NCBI GenBank assembly: GCA_913054055.1
Contig: CAJXIT010000260.1
Span: forward strand, 1 to 5,251
DNA from: an uncultured Thalassolituus sp.
GTDB taxonomy: Bacteria; Pseudomonadota; Gammaproteobacteria; Pseudomonadales; Oceanobacteraceae
DNA length: 5,251 bases
Direction: 5' to 3'
Part shown: one piece after another, positions 1 through 5,251 of the stretch
Layout: each line of letters begins with the position of its first letter
Position numbering within the stretch: position 1 is the stretch's first letter
Position numbers and translations under genes: made by a program
The notes under the pieces: generated by a model
Told to the model about the DNA's origin: nothing
Database searches by the model: none
Seen by the model: the letters and a program-made list of their open reading frames with translations, nothing else

Positions 1-138
1 ATCTGAGGGCTTATTCATCTAAAAAGCCCAATACTATTAATGCTGAATGAATTAAAAAGACTATATTGCAGGAGAGGGTATTCATGATTTGATACGAGAA
101 ATTATGAATCCCTATCAAACCATGAACGAGTTTAGCTG
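1..138. other. Intergenic stretch downstream of the chemoreceptor gene, no convincing gene
   Basis: This short stretch lies beyond the stop codon of the minus-strand chemoreceptor gene and is cut by the window edge. It holds two inverted repeats. One is a long hairpin at 75-113, listed separately. The other is a 6-base-pair pairing of GGGCTT (7-12) with AAGCCC (24-29). Read on the minus strand, the second could belong to a terminator, but only TCAGAT follows before the window ends and there is no T tract. An open frame at 56-142 on the plus strand has a purine-rich GGAGAGGG at 71-78, but its only ATG codons (104 and 122) are badly spaced from it. I do not call it a gene. Confidence 0.5.
75..113. 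repeat. Long imperfect inverted repeat / hairpin in the 3' flank of the chemoreceptor gene
   Basis: Bases 80-90 pair with 99-109 in 11 consecutive positions, one of them a G-U pair (86 with 103) when read as plus-strand RNA. After a single bulged base at 79, bases 75-78 pair with 110-113, giving 15 pairs around the 8-base loop GATACGAG. On the minus strand the G-U position becomes a C-A mismatch, so the structure is slightly better as plus-strand RNA. It begins 25 bases past the chemoreceptor stop codon. The T-rich run TCTTTTT on the minus strand (60-54) is about 14 bases beyond the stem, too far for a textbook intrinsic terminator. It could still stabilise the 3' end of the chemoreceptor mRNA. 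Its role is unknown. Confidence 0.5.
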
Positions 139-1758
139 TTAAGCTTTTAATTTTTTGATTTGCTGTCCTAGCGTAGATGACATGTTTTGAAGTTCTTGGC
201 TCAGTTCTAACGTGTGTTTGGCGTTTTCTGAGCTGTCTTCAGCAATATTTATGATCTCATTTACATTTTTAGAGATATCGTCAGCTACGTGGCTTTGCTC
301 TTGCGCTGCTTGAGCAATTTGCTCATTGGTACCCAGTATTTGTTGAACCGAATTACTGATATTTTCAATGGTTTCGCCAGCTTGGTTAACTTGAACCACA
401 CTTTCTTCGGTTTTGGTTTGCCCTGCTTCAATGGCGTTAACAGCATTTTGAGCGCCGTTTTGTACATTTTCAATGATGGTGTGAATTTCAGCGGTACTTT
501 CTTGTGTACGCTGGGCCAGAGTTCGAACTTCATCGGCCACCACTGCAAAGCCTCGGCCTTGCTCACCGGCACGGGCCGCTTCAATCGCGGCGTTCAGTGC
601 TAATAAGTTGGTTTGCTCTGCAATGCCCTTGATCACATCTAATACGGTACCCACGCTTTTAGTATCTTCTTCTAAATTTCTAACCACATCGGCGGTGCTG
701 GCAATTTGCTCGCTTGTGGCGTTAATGGTAGCAATGGCATGGCGCATGGTATCAACCCCATCTTTTGCGGATTTTTCAACTTGATTCGCTTCCCCTGCTG
801 CATCGGATGCATGCTTAGCCACTTCTTGTGCCGCTGCAGACATTTCAGTAATTGCCGTCGCTACTTGATCTGTGCGTTGGTATTGCTGCTCGGTGCCGTT
901 TTGAATGGTAGAGGCAATATTATTAAGTGAAGAGGAATTCTCGTTGAGTTTATTGATGCTGCTATTGATGGCGCTGGTGCCATCATTCAAATTACCTTGA
1001 AGCTGAGTAACCGCTTGGAACATTTGAGCAATTTCGTCTTCACCGGGGCGTTTTGCTACGGAAAAATCCACATTGCCACGAGAAAGGTTAACGATGTAGC
1101 GACGCGCAAGTTTAATAGGGTCAATCACTAATCGGCCAAACAGCACCATAGCTGCTGCAAATGTTGCGATCATGGCGATCACTATTGTACTGATACCGCT
1201 AGTGACCGTGGTTTGGGCTGAACCTATGGTTTTGTCTGTATGAGAGTGGGCATTTTCTAATGCCAGTTTTGTGACTTTTACCGCTAATTTTGTGGGCGCC
1301 CGGTCTATTCCGGATACCGCTTGGTCACCCACCTTAGGATCGTAATTCGCATTTAAGAAGGCTTGATATCCATTGGTGTATTTTGGCAATAGCGCTTTAT
1401 GTTCAGCTAAGAATTTTTCAGTGGTGTCGATCACGTTTTGGTCGTAGCTTAATTCAATGACGCGTTGCCCCGCGGTTTGTGTGGCTTTGTGCTGCTTTTG
1501 AAACTTGCCCCAGTACTTTTCCCGCTTTGCGTCGTCATAGCCACGCAATAAAACATTTTTCCATTCTTGTACTTGGGTTTTAAACTCAAGTGTCATTTTG
1601 CTGGCTTCTAGGGAGGCCTCAACATCGTGGCCTAGAATCTCTTCAAATTCTGTCACGTTAGAAGACAAGGATATAAAAGAGATGGCGCTTATTATTCCAA
1701 GGCCGAATATCCCTGCGCCAATAATCGCTAATAGTTTTGTTCGTAGTTTAAAGACCAT
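139..1758 (-). CDS. Methyl-accepting chemotaxis protein (transmembrane chemoreceptor)
   Basis: This is a receptor that senses a ligand outside the inner membrane and controls the CheA-CheW kinase complex to steer flagellar or surface motility. In the 539-residue product, a membrane helix at about 9-31 is followed by a roughly 155-residue, mostly helical periplasmic region. That region contains the stretches QVQEWKNVLLRG (62-73) and YWGKFQKQ (82-89). A second membrane helix lies at about 188-211, then a HAMP linker to about 262 and a long cytoplasmic coiled-coil signalling domain. The hairpin tip is the near-invariant EQTNLLALNAAIEAARAGE (381-399) followed by GRGFAVVADEVR, the CheA/CheW contact region. 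No NWETF-type CheR-tethering pentapeptide is present; the protein ends IKKLKA. I chose the ATG at 1758 because GAGGAA (1767-1762) sits just ahead of it and the product then starts MVFKLRTKLL, a usual receptor beginning. The upstream in-frame ATG at 1782, giving eight more residues, has no good ribosome site. The class is certain; the ligand cannot be told. Confidence 0.96.
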   Translation of the reverse strand: MVFKLRTKLLAIIGAGIFGLGIISAISFISLSSNVTEFEEILGHDVEASLEASKMTLEFKTQVQEWKNVLLRGYDDAKREKYWGKFQKQHKATQTAGQRVIELSYDQNVIDTTEKFLAEHKALLPKYTNGYQAFLNANYDPKVGDQAVSGIDRAPTKLAVKVTKLALENAHSHTDKTIGSAQTTVTSGISTIVIAMIATFAAAMVLFGRLVIDPIKLARRYIVNLSRGNVDFSVAKRPGEDEIAQMFQAVTQLQGNLNDGTSAINSSINKLNENSSSLNNIASTIQNGTEQQYQRTDQVATAITEMSAAAQEVAKHASDAAGEANQVEKSAKDGVDTMRHAIATINATSEQIASTADVVRNLEEDTKSVGTVLDVIKGIAEQTNLLALNAAIEAARAGEQGRGFAVVADEVRTLAQRTQESTAEIHTIIENVQNGAQNAVNAIEAGQTKTEESVVQVNQAGETIENISNSVQQILGTNEQIAQAAQEQSHVADDISKNVNEIINIAEDSSENAKHTLELSQELQNMSSTLGQQIKKLKA

Positions 1759-1761
1759 GAG

Positions 1762-1767
1762 TTCCTC
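1762..1767 (-). promoter_or_regulatory. Ribosome binding site deciding the chemoreceptor start
   Basis: The minus strand reads GAGGAACTCATG, with GAGG five bases ahead of the ATG at 1758. The alternative ATG at 1782 is preceded only by AAGATTAA, so this site favours the shorter 539-residue product. Confidence 0.7.
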
Positions 1768-1879
1768 ACACAGTGCTTTCATTTAATCTTAAGTTAAGCC
1801 TAGACCAGATCTGTTTAATGGGTAGTTTTTGTGAAGTTATGTAAATGTGAATAAAAAAGAGGGTGAGAAGGGGGAGAAT

Positions 1880-1909
1880 AAAAAAGCCCCGAATATTGCT
1901 ATTCGGGGC
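1880..1909 (-). terminator. Intrinsic terminator of the unknown 175-residue protein gene
   Basis: GCCCCGAATA (1886-1895) pairs perfectly over 10 bases with TATTCGGGGC (1900-1909) around the 4-base loop TTGC. On the minus strand the stem is followed at once by six T residues (1885-1880). There is no T tract on the plus-strand side, so it acts on minus-strand transcripts. It lies 54 bases past the stop codon at 1964-1966 and separates that gene from the chemoreceptor, which must therefore have its own promoter in the roughly 120 bases that follow. Confidence 0.92.
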
Positions 1910-1963
1910 AAGCGGTCAACACAACGAATCGGTTGTTCTGGTTAGGAGCCTTTGGCTATTTGA

Positions 1964-2491
1964 TTACACCTGTGCATAGCGATCACTGAGTGAGTCAAAG
2001 AACTGTTCCCTTAATTTGCTGATTTCGCGCTTTAGTTCTTGCGCTTCTTTATCATTTAAATCTTTTTTGTCGATATAGTAATGGCGTCTAAAAAAGATCA
2101 CTTTACTGCGAAATTTCCTTAGGCTTTTATATAGGTGCTTTTCGTTAAGCAAGAGCAGTTTTGATTCAGCAGCCGTGAGCTCATTAAAGCTTTGCACTAA
2201 TTCATCAATGACTAAATAGAACTCACTTTTACGGCTTTCTGGCCAGTCGTAGCGATTTTTAGTGGCATTCATGTATTCTTGAATCAGCTCAAAATACTTC
2301 ATGAAGATGTGGTGCACCTGCTCAGCTTGCTGAGCGACCCCTTCAATGATTTCTCTTTGATGTTCGGTGCGCTGTTGATTAAGGTTCTGCTTCACGCGCA
2401 TGCCAGACAACCAATAGCCGGACATGCCAGCAATAAGGGCGCCTAAGGCAACTTTTGCAGTGGTATCTAGTAAACTGATGACTTCAATCAT
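1964..2491 (-). CDS. Uncharacterised membrane-anchored helical protein
   Basis: I do not recognise this 175-residue protein. It has one hydrophobic segment near the N-terminus (about residues 11-29, rich in Ala, Gly and Leu). The basic stretch MRVKQNLNQQR after it suggests the N-terminus is outside and the rest lies in the cytoplasm. The remainder is almost entirely helix-forming and highly charged, with a likely coiled coil at 35-75 and another at about 145-168. A strongly basic, aromatic patch (LRKFRSKVIFFRRHYY, 124-139) lies between them. There are no cysteines, no recognisable catalytic motif and no signal-peptidase site. The ATG at 2491 is preceded by GGGGA with suitable spacing. The gene stands alone, is divergent from fxsA across 90 bases, and ends at a strong terminator. 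It may be a membrane-tethered structural or adaptor protein, but that is only inference from shape. Confidence 0.85.
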   Translation of the reverse strand: MIEVISLLDTTAKVALGALIAGMSGYWLSGMRVKQNLNQQRTEHQREIIEGVAQQAEQVHHIFMKYFELIQEYMNATKNRYDWPESRKSEFYLVIDELVQSFNELTAAESKLLLLNEKHLYKSLRKFRSKVIFFRRHYYIDKKDLNDKEAQELKREISKLREQFFDSLSDRYAQV

Positions 2492-2543
2492 GATGTCCCC
2501 GCGTCAATATTTTTATCGTTTCACCTTGAAAAGCAAAATCGAC

Positions 2544-2559
2544 ACCACAATTAAGTGGT
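2544..2559. promoter_or_regulatory. Candidate operator dyad between the divergent unknown gene and fxsA
   Basis: ACCAC (2544-2548) and GTGGT (2555-2559) form a 16-base dyad with the 6-base centre AATTAA. It lies in the 90-base gap between two divergently read genes, 22 bases ahead of the fxsA start. A TTGAAA at 2526-2531 with AATTAA at 2549-2554, 17 bases apart, is a possible but weak plus-strand promoter that the dyad would overlap. The dyad could be a regulator site or simply chance. Confidence 0.3.
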
Positions 2560-2581
2560 TATTAGACATATTGAGAGATTT

Positions 2582-3037
2582 ATGAAGATTTTATTGTTGT
2601 TTTTAGTCATGCCTTTGTTAGAAGTGGCGGCCTTTGTGAAAATCGGTGGAGAAATTGGTGCGTTGTGGACCATTTTATTAACGGTAGGCACCGCTTTCTT
2701 AGGTGCATTTTTAGTGAGAACCCAAGGTATACGAACGTTATTCAATGTTAAGCAGCAGCTTTCTGAAGGGCAAATGCCCGCCGCAGCCATGATTGAAGGC
2801 ATTATTTTACTGATTTGTGGGGCGTTATTACTGACCCCCGGTTTTATTAGCGACACGGTTGGCTTTTTAGGTTTGGTTCCAGGCATTCGGAATACTTTGG
2901 CTAACGGTTTAGTAAAGCGTGTATTTATCTCTCAGGCGGGTGGCTTTCAGGCTGGTGGTTTTTCAGCCAATAAACACAGCGGTCCGTCGGCTGGTCATAA
3001 CACCATTGAGGGTCAATTTAGTCGCGACGATGACTAA
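2582..3037 (+). CDS. fxsA: FxsA family inner-membrane protein
   Basis: FxsA is a small cytoplasmic-membrane protein. In E. coli its overproduction relieves exclusion of phage T7 by the F plasmid; its normal role is not established. The 151-residue product begins with the hydrophobic helix ILLLFLVMPLLEVAAFVKIG. A second follows at about 26-44, and a third hydrophobic stretch leads into the family signature LLTPGFISD (83-91), then GFLGLVPGIR. The tail is hydrophilic, with the short repeat QAGGF-QAGGF and a TIEGQF box at 141-146 near the end. Length is close to the E. coli protein (158). I start at the ATG at 2582, which has GAGAG (2573-2577) ahead of it and gives the usual MKILLLF beginning; an upstream GTG at 2555 would add nine residues but lies inside the dyad region. 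The position just ahead of groES matches E. coli and supports the call. Confidence 0.94.
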   Translation: MKILLLFLVMPLLEVAAFVKIGGEIGALWTILLTVGTAFLGAFLVRTQGIRTLFNVKQQLSEGQMPAAAMIEGIILLICGALLLTPGFISDTVGFLGLVPGIRNTLANGLVKRVFISQAGGFQAGGFSANKHSGPSAGHNTIEGQFSRDDD

Positions 3038-3054
3038 ATTTTTTTAAATCAAAC

Positions 3055-3082
3055 ATTGAAAAATAGAGTATTAGTCCCATTG
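3055..3082 (+). promoter_or_regulatory. Candidate sigma-32 (heat-shock) promoter of groESL
   Basis: ATTGAAA (3055-3061) matches the sigma-32 -35 consensus CTTGAAA in six of seven positions. After 13 bases, TCCCATTG (3075-3082) matches the -10 element CCCCATNT closely, including the CCCAT core. Expected transcription start is near 3090, giving a leader of about 80 bases, similar to the E. coli groE operon. A sigma-70-like -10, TAGAAT at 3098-3103, lies downstream without a good -35, so a basal promoter remains uncertain. Confidence 0.72.
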
Positions 3083-3127
3083 TTAGTGCTCTTAAAATAG
3101 AATTTATGGCTTTTGCCAAGACATTAT

Positions 3128-3144
3128 TGGTCGCACTTCGACCA
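3128..3144 (+). promoter_or_regulatory. Hairpin in the groESL leader
   Basis: TGGTCG (3128-3133) pairs perfectly with CGACCA (3139-3144) around the 5-base loop CACTT. The stem ends 16 bases before the groES ribosome site GGAG (3161-3164). No T run follows at once, so it is not a terminator. It could stabilise the mRNA or set ribosome access. It is not the CIRCE repeat. Confidence 0.4.
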
Positions 3145-3170
3145 GAAATATAAAAATACTGGAGACACCC

Positions 3171-3461
3171 ATGAAAATTCGTCCATTACACGATCGTGTT
3201 GTTATTCGTCGTAAAGAAGAAGAAACAAAGACCGCAGGCGGCATTGTTTTACCTGGTGCAGCCGCTGAAAAACCTAATCAAGGGGAAGTGGTTGCTGTGG
3301 GTTCTGGTCGTATTTTACAAAATGGTGAGGTACAACCTTTAGCTCTTAAAGAGGGTGATACTGTTTTGTTTGGTCAATACGGCGCTAATTCAATTAAGAT
3401 TGATGGTGAAGAGCTATTGATTATGAGTGAAAGTGAAATCTACGGCGTAATTGAAGCGTAA
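3171..3461 (+). CDS. groES: Co-chaperonin GroES (Cpn10)
   Basis: GroES is the 10-kDa lid that forms a seven-member ring, binds ATP-loaded GroEL and closes the folding chamber in the cytoplasm. The 96-residue product shows the family start MKIRPLHDRVVI. The mobile loop spans about 16-33 and carries the GroEL-contacting tripeptide IVL at 25-27, the same positions as in E. coli. The roof-forming segment GRILQNGEVQPL is at 46-57, and the ending is LIMSESEIYGVIEA. It is one residue shorter than E. coli GroES, the difference falling near residues 68-70 (FGQYG against FNDGYG). GGAG at 3161-3164, six bases ahead of the ATG, fixes the start. It is first in the operon behind a heat-shock-type promoter and is followed by groEL after 67 bases. 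Confidence 0.99.
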   Translation: MKIRPLHDRVVIRRKEEETKTAGGIVLPGAAAEKPNQGEVVAVGSGRILQNGEVQPLALKEGDTVLFGQYGANSIKIDGEELLIMSESEIYGVIEA

Positions 3462-3471
3462 TTGAAACGTA
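3446..3471 (+). repeat. 11-base tandem repeat across the groES stop codon
   Basis: CGTAATTGAAG (3446-3456) is followed directly by CGTAATTGAAA (3457-3467) and a partial third copy CGTA (3468-3471). The first copy encodes the end of GroES; the second contains the TAA stop (3459-3461). Ten of eleven bases are identical, so it looks like a small duplication by slippage. The usual GroES ending is kept. Confidence 0.6.
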
Positions 3472-3528
3472 TTTGTTTAATATTTTTGTGTAGTTAACAA
3501 CAGAATTTAAAGAATAAGGATTTGTAAG

Positions 3529-5169
3529 ATGGCTAAAGACGTACAGTTTGGTGATATCGCCCGTAATAAAATGCTAGCAGGCGTAAATGTATTAGCGGAT
3601 GCAGTAAGGGTAACCCTTGGGCCTAAGGGTCGTAATGTTGTATTAGATAAGTCATTTGGTTCGCCAACCATCACTAAAGACGGTGTATCCGTTGCGAAAG
3701 AAATCGAACTAGAAGATAAGTTCGAAAATATGGGCGCGCAAATGGTGAAAGAAGTGGCGTCTCAAGCAAATGATAAAGCAGGTGACGGGACGACAACGGC
3801 CACAGTATTGGCTCAAGCCATTATCAATGAAGGCTTAAAGTCAGTTGCGGCTGGCATGAACCCTATGGACCTAAAGCGTGGTATTGATAAAGCCACTGCG
3901 GCGGTGGTTGCTGAATTAGCCAACCTTGCACAGCCTTGTGTAGACACTAAGTCTATTGCGCAAGTGGGTACGATCTCTGCCAACTCAGATAACACTGTGG
4001 GTGACTTAATTGCTCAGGCCATGGAAAAAGTGGGTAAAGAAGGTGTGATTACCGTTGAAGAAGGTTCTGGTTTAGCGGATGAGCTAGACGTAGTAGAAGG
4101 TATGCAGTTTGATCGCGGCTTCTTATCGCCATACTTCATTAACAACCAAGAAAAGATGAATGTTGAGATGGAAAATCCGCTAGTACTGCTAGCCGATAAG
4201 AAAATCGATAACCTTCAAGAAATCATTCCTATTTTAGAAGCGGTAGCTAAGTCTGGTCGCCCATTGCTAATTATTGCTGAAGATGTAGAAGGTCAAGCGC
4301 TGGCTACATTAGTGGTTAACACCATGCGCGGCACATTTAAAGTGGCGGCGGTTAAAGCCCCTGGTTTTGGTGATCGTCGTAAGGCTATGTTGCAAGACAT
4401 CGCTATTCTAACGGGTGGTAAAGTGATTTCTGAGGAAATCGGTATGAGTTTAGAAACCACAACCTTGGAAGATCTTGGTACGGCTAAGAAAATTGTGATC
4501 GATAAAGAGAATACCGTGATTGTTGATGGTTCTGGTGTTGAATCTGATGTGGCTGCACGTTGTGATCAAATCCGTGCAGAAGCAGAAGCATCAAGCTCTG
4601 ATTACGATAAAGAGAAACTACAAGAACGTTTAGCCAAGCTTTCTGGTGGCGTAGCGGTAATCAAAGTGGGTGCTGGCTCTGAAATTGAAATGAAAGAGAA
4701 AAAAGACCGTGTTGAAGACGCGCTTCAAGCCACTCGTGCAGCGGTTGAAGAAGGCGTCGTTGCAGGGGGCGGTGTTGCTTTGATTCGTGCATTGAGTGCG
4801 ATTAATGTTCAAGGTGATAACGAAGATCAAAACGTCGGTATTGCATTGGCGTTACGTGCGATGGAAGCGCCTATTCGTCAAATCGCGTCAAACGCAGGGG
4901 ATGAAGCGTCGGTTGTGGTTGATAAAGTGAAATCCGGTGAAGGTAACTTTGGTTACAACGCTGGTAACGGCACTTACGGCGATATGATCGAACAAGGTAT
5001 TCTTGACCCTGCGAAGGTGACGCGCTCTTCCTTGCAAGCAGCGGCTTCAATCGGTGGCTTGATGATCACCACAGAAGCTATGGTTGCGGATCTTCCTGCT
5101 GAAGCGGCTCCTGCAATGCCTGATATGGGCGGCATGGGTGGCATGGGCGGTATGCCTGGCATGATGTAA
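3529..5169 (+). CDS. groEL: Chaperonin GroEL (Cpn60)
   Basis: GroEL is the 60-kDa subunit of the double seven-member ring that encloses and folds cytoplasmic proteins using ATP and GroES. The 546-residue product is full length. Equatorial ATP-site motifs are VTLGPKGRN (28-36), D51 in TITKDG, and GDGTTTAT (85-92) with D86. The catalytic aspartate is D397 in RVEDAL, equivalent to E. coli D398. The apical domain keeps the hydrophobic substrate- and GroES-binding residues, such as L236, V262 and V263, and the stretch KAPGFGDRRKAML (276-288). The C-terminus is the GGM-rich tail ending GGMPGMM. The N-terminus is MAKDV, one alanine shorter than the E. coli form. TAAGGA (3515-3520), eight bases ahead of the ATG, supports the start. 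It is co-transcribed with groES and followed by a strong terminator. All key residues are intact. Confidence 0.99.
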   Translation: MAKDVQFGDIARNKMLAGVNVLADAVRVTLGPKGRNVVLDKSFGSPTITKDGVSVAKEIELEDKFENMGAQMVKEVASQANDKAGDGTTTATVLAQAIINEGLKSVAAGMNPMDLKRGIDKATAAVVAELANLAQPCVDTKSIAQVGTISANSDNTVGDLIAQAMEKVGKEGVITVEEGSGLADELDVVEGMQFDRGFLSPYFINNQEKMNVEMENPLVLLADKKIDNLQEIIPILEAVAKSGRPLLIIAEDVEGQALATLVVNTMRGTFKVAAVKAPGFGDRRKAMLQDIAILTGGKVISEEIGMSLETTTLEDLGTAKKIVIDKENTVIVDGSGVESDVAARCDQIRAEAEASSSDYDKEKLQERLAKLSGGVAVIKVGAGSEIEMKEKKDRVEDALQATRAAVEEGVVAGGGVALIRALSAINVQGDNEDQNVGIALALRAMEAPIRQIASNAGDEASVVVDKVKSGEGNFGYNAGNGTYGDMIEQGILDPAKVTRSSLQAAASIGGLMITTEAMVADLPAEAAPAMPDMGGMGGMGGMPGMM

Positions 5170-5176
5170 GCAATCA

Positions 5177-5200
5177 GACTCAATTAAAAAAGAGTCATTT
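5177..5200 (+). other. Weak hairpin ahead of the main groESL terminator
   Basis: GACTC (5177-5181) pairs with GAGTC (5192-5196) around a 10-base A-rich loop and is followed by ATTTT. The stem is only five pairs with a large loop, so termination here would be weak. It could be a minor first stop or an mRNA 3'-end element. Confidence 0.25.
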
Positions 5201-5204
5201 TGCG

Positions 5205-5245
5205 AAAGCCCGTAAACCATGTGTTTACGGGCTTTTTTGTTTTTT
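5205..5245 (+). terminator. Intrinsic terminator of the groESL operon
   Basis: GCCCGTAAAC (5208-5217) pairs perfectly over 10 bases with GTTTACGGGC (5223-5232) around the 5-base loop CATGT. Three A residues before it (5205-5207) can also pair with the first Ts. The stem is followed by T6-G-T6 (5233-5245), a very strong plus-strand tail. It starts 36 bases past the groEL stop and closes the operon. Confidence 0.95.
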
Positions 5246-5251
5246 AAAGAA

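Noticed and set aside
56..142. Short plus-strand open frame ending at the overlapping stop codons with the chemoreceptor gene
   Set aside because: It has only 28 sense codons and no ATG at proper distance from GGAGAGGG (71-78). The ATG at 84 runs into a stop after two codons. Its sequence also overlaps the hairpin.
289..930. Open frames antisense to the chemoreceptor (289-603 and 706-930)
   Set aside because: They are shadows of a strongly conserved coding region, with low-complexity Cys/Phe/Asn-rich products and no independent support.
1759..1782. Longer chemoreceptor start at the ATG at 1782
   Set aside because: It lacks a good ribosome site, while the ATG at 1758 has GAGGAA just ahead and gives a typical N-terminus.
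2555..2581. GTG start at 2555 for fxsA
   Set aside because: The nine extra residues are polar and unlike the family start, the GTG lies in the dyad, and the ATG at 2582 has its own ribosome site.
3083..3091. TTAGTGCTC resembling half of a CIRCE element ahead of groES
   Set aside because: CIRCE is TTAGCACTC-N9-GAGTGCTAA; two central bases differ and no second arm follows. HrcA control is not supported.
3127..3154. TTGGTC-N16-TATAAA as a sigma-70 promoter for groES
   Set aside because: Transcription would begin at about the ribosome site, leaving no usable leader; the -35 is also poor and lies in the hairpin.
4630..5183. Minus-strand open frames opposite the groEL end
   Set aside because: They mirror conserved GroEL codons; the Pro-Met-rich product near 5100-5165 is the complement of the GGM repeat.
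1..5251. A previously undescribed multi-gene system in this window
   Set aside because: Four of the five genes belong to well-known families and the fifth stands alone. There are no mobile-element, toxin-antitoxin, defence or CRISPR signatures.

Overview
The window looks like a chromosomal segment from a moderately AT-rich gammaproteobacterium, probably a motile, possibly marine, heterotroph. The main clue is the order fxsA-groES-groEL, which matches the Escherichia coli arrangement. GroEL and GroES sequences of the classical proteobacterial type (GroEL ending in a GGM-rich tail) and a long cytoplasmic-hairpin chemoreceptor point the same way. I cannot name a genus from the sequence alone.

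Layout: bases 1-138 carry no convincing gene but hold a 15-pair hairpin just beyond the end of the chemoreceptor gene. A methyl-accepting chemotaxis protein lies on the minus strand (139-1758). A 205-base gap follows, with a strong intrinsic terminator (1880-1909) that ends the next minus-strand gene. That gene (1964-2491) encodes a 175-residue, single-membrane-anchor, helical protein that I do not recognise. It is divergent from fxsA (2582-3037, plus strand), and the 90-base gap between them contains a 16-base dyad. Downstream are a candidate heat-shock (sigma-32) promoter at 3055-3082, a small leader hairpin, groES (3171-3461), groEL (3529-5169) and a strong intrinsic terminator (5205-5245).

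How the genes work together: GroES and GroEL form the essential chaperonin machine and are read as one operon from the heat-shock promoter. FxsA is a small inner-membrane protein. There is no terminator between it and groES, so transcripts from fxsA can run into the chaperonin operon. The chemoreceptor and the unknown anchored protein are separate minus-strand units, and nothing in the sequence ties them functionally to the chaperonins.

I found no mobile element, CRISPR array, tRNA or rRNA and no clearly new multi-gene system. The items most worth a second look are the unknown 175-residue protein, the uncharacterised sensor domain of the chemoreceptor, the hairpin at 75-113 and the regulatory elements ahead of groES.
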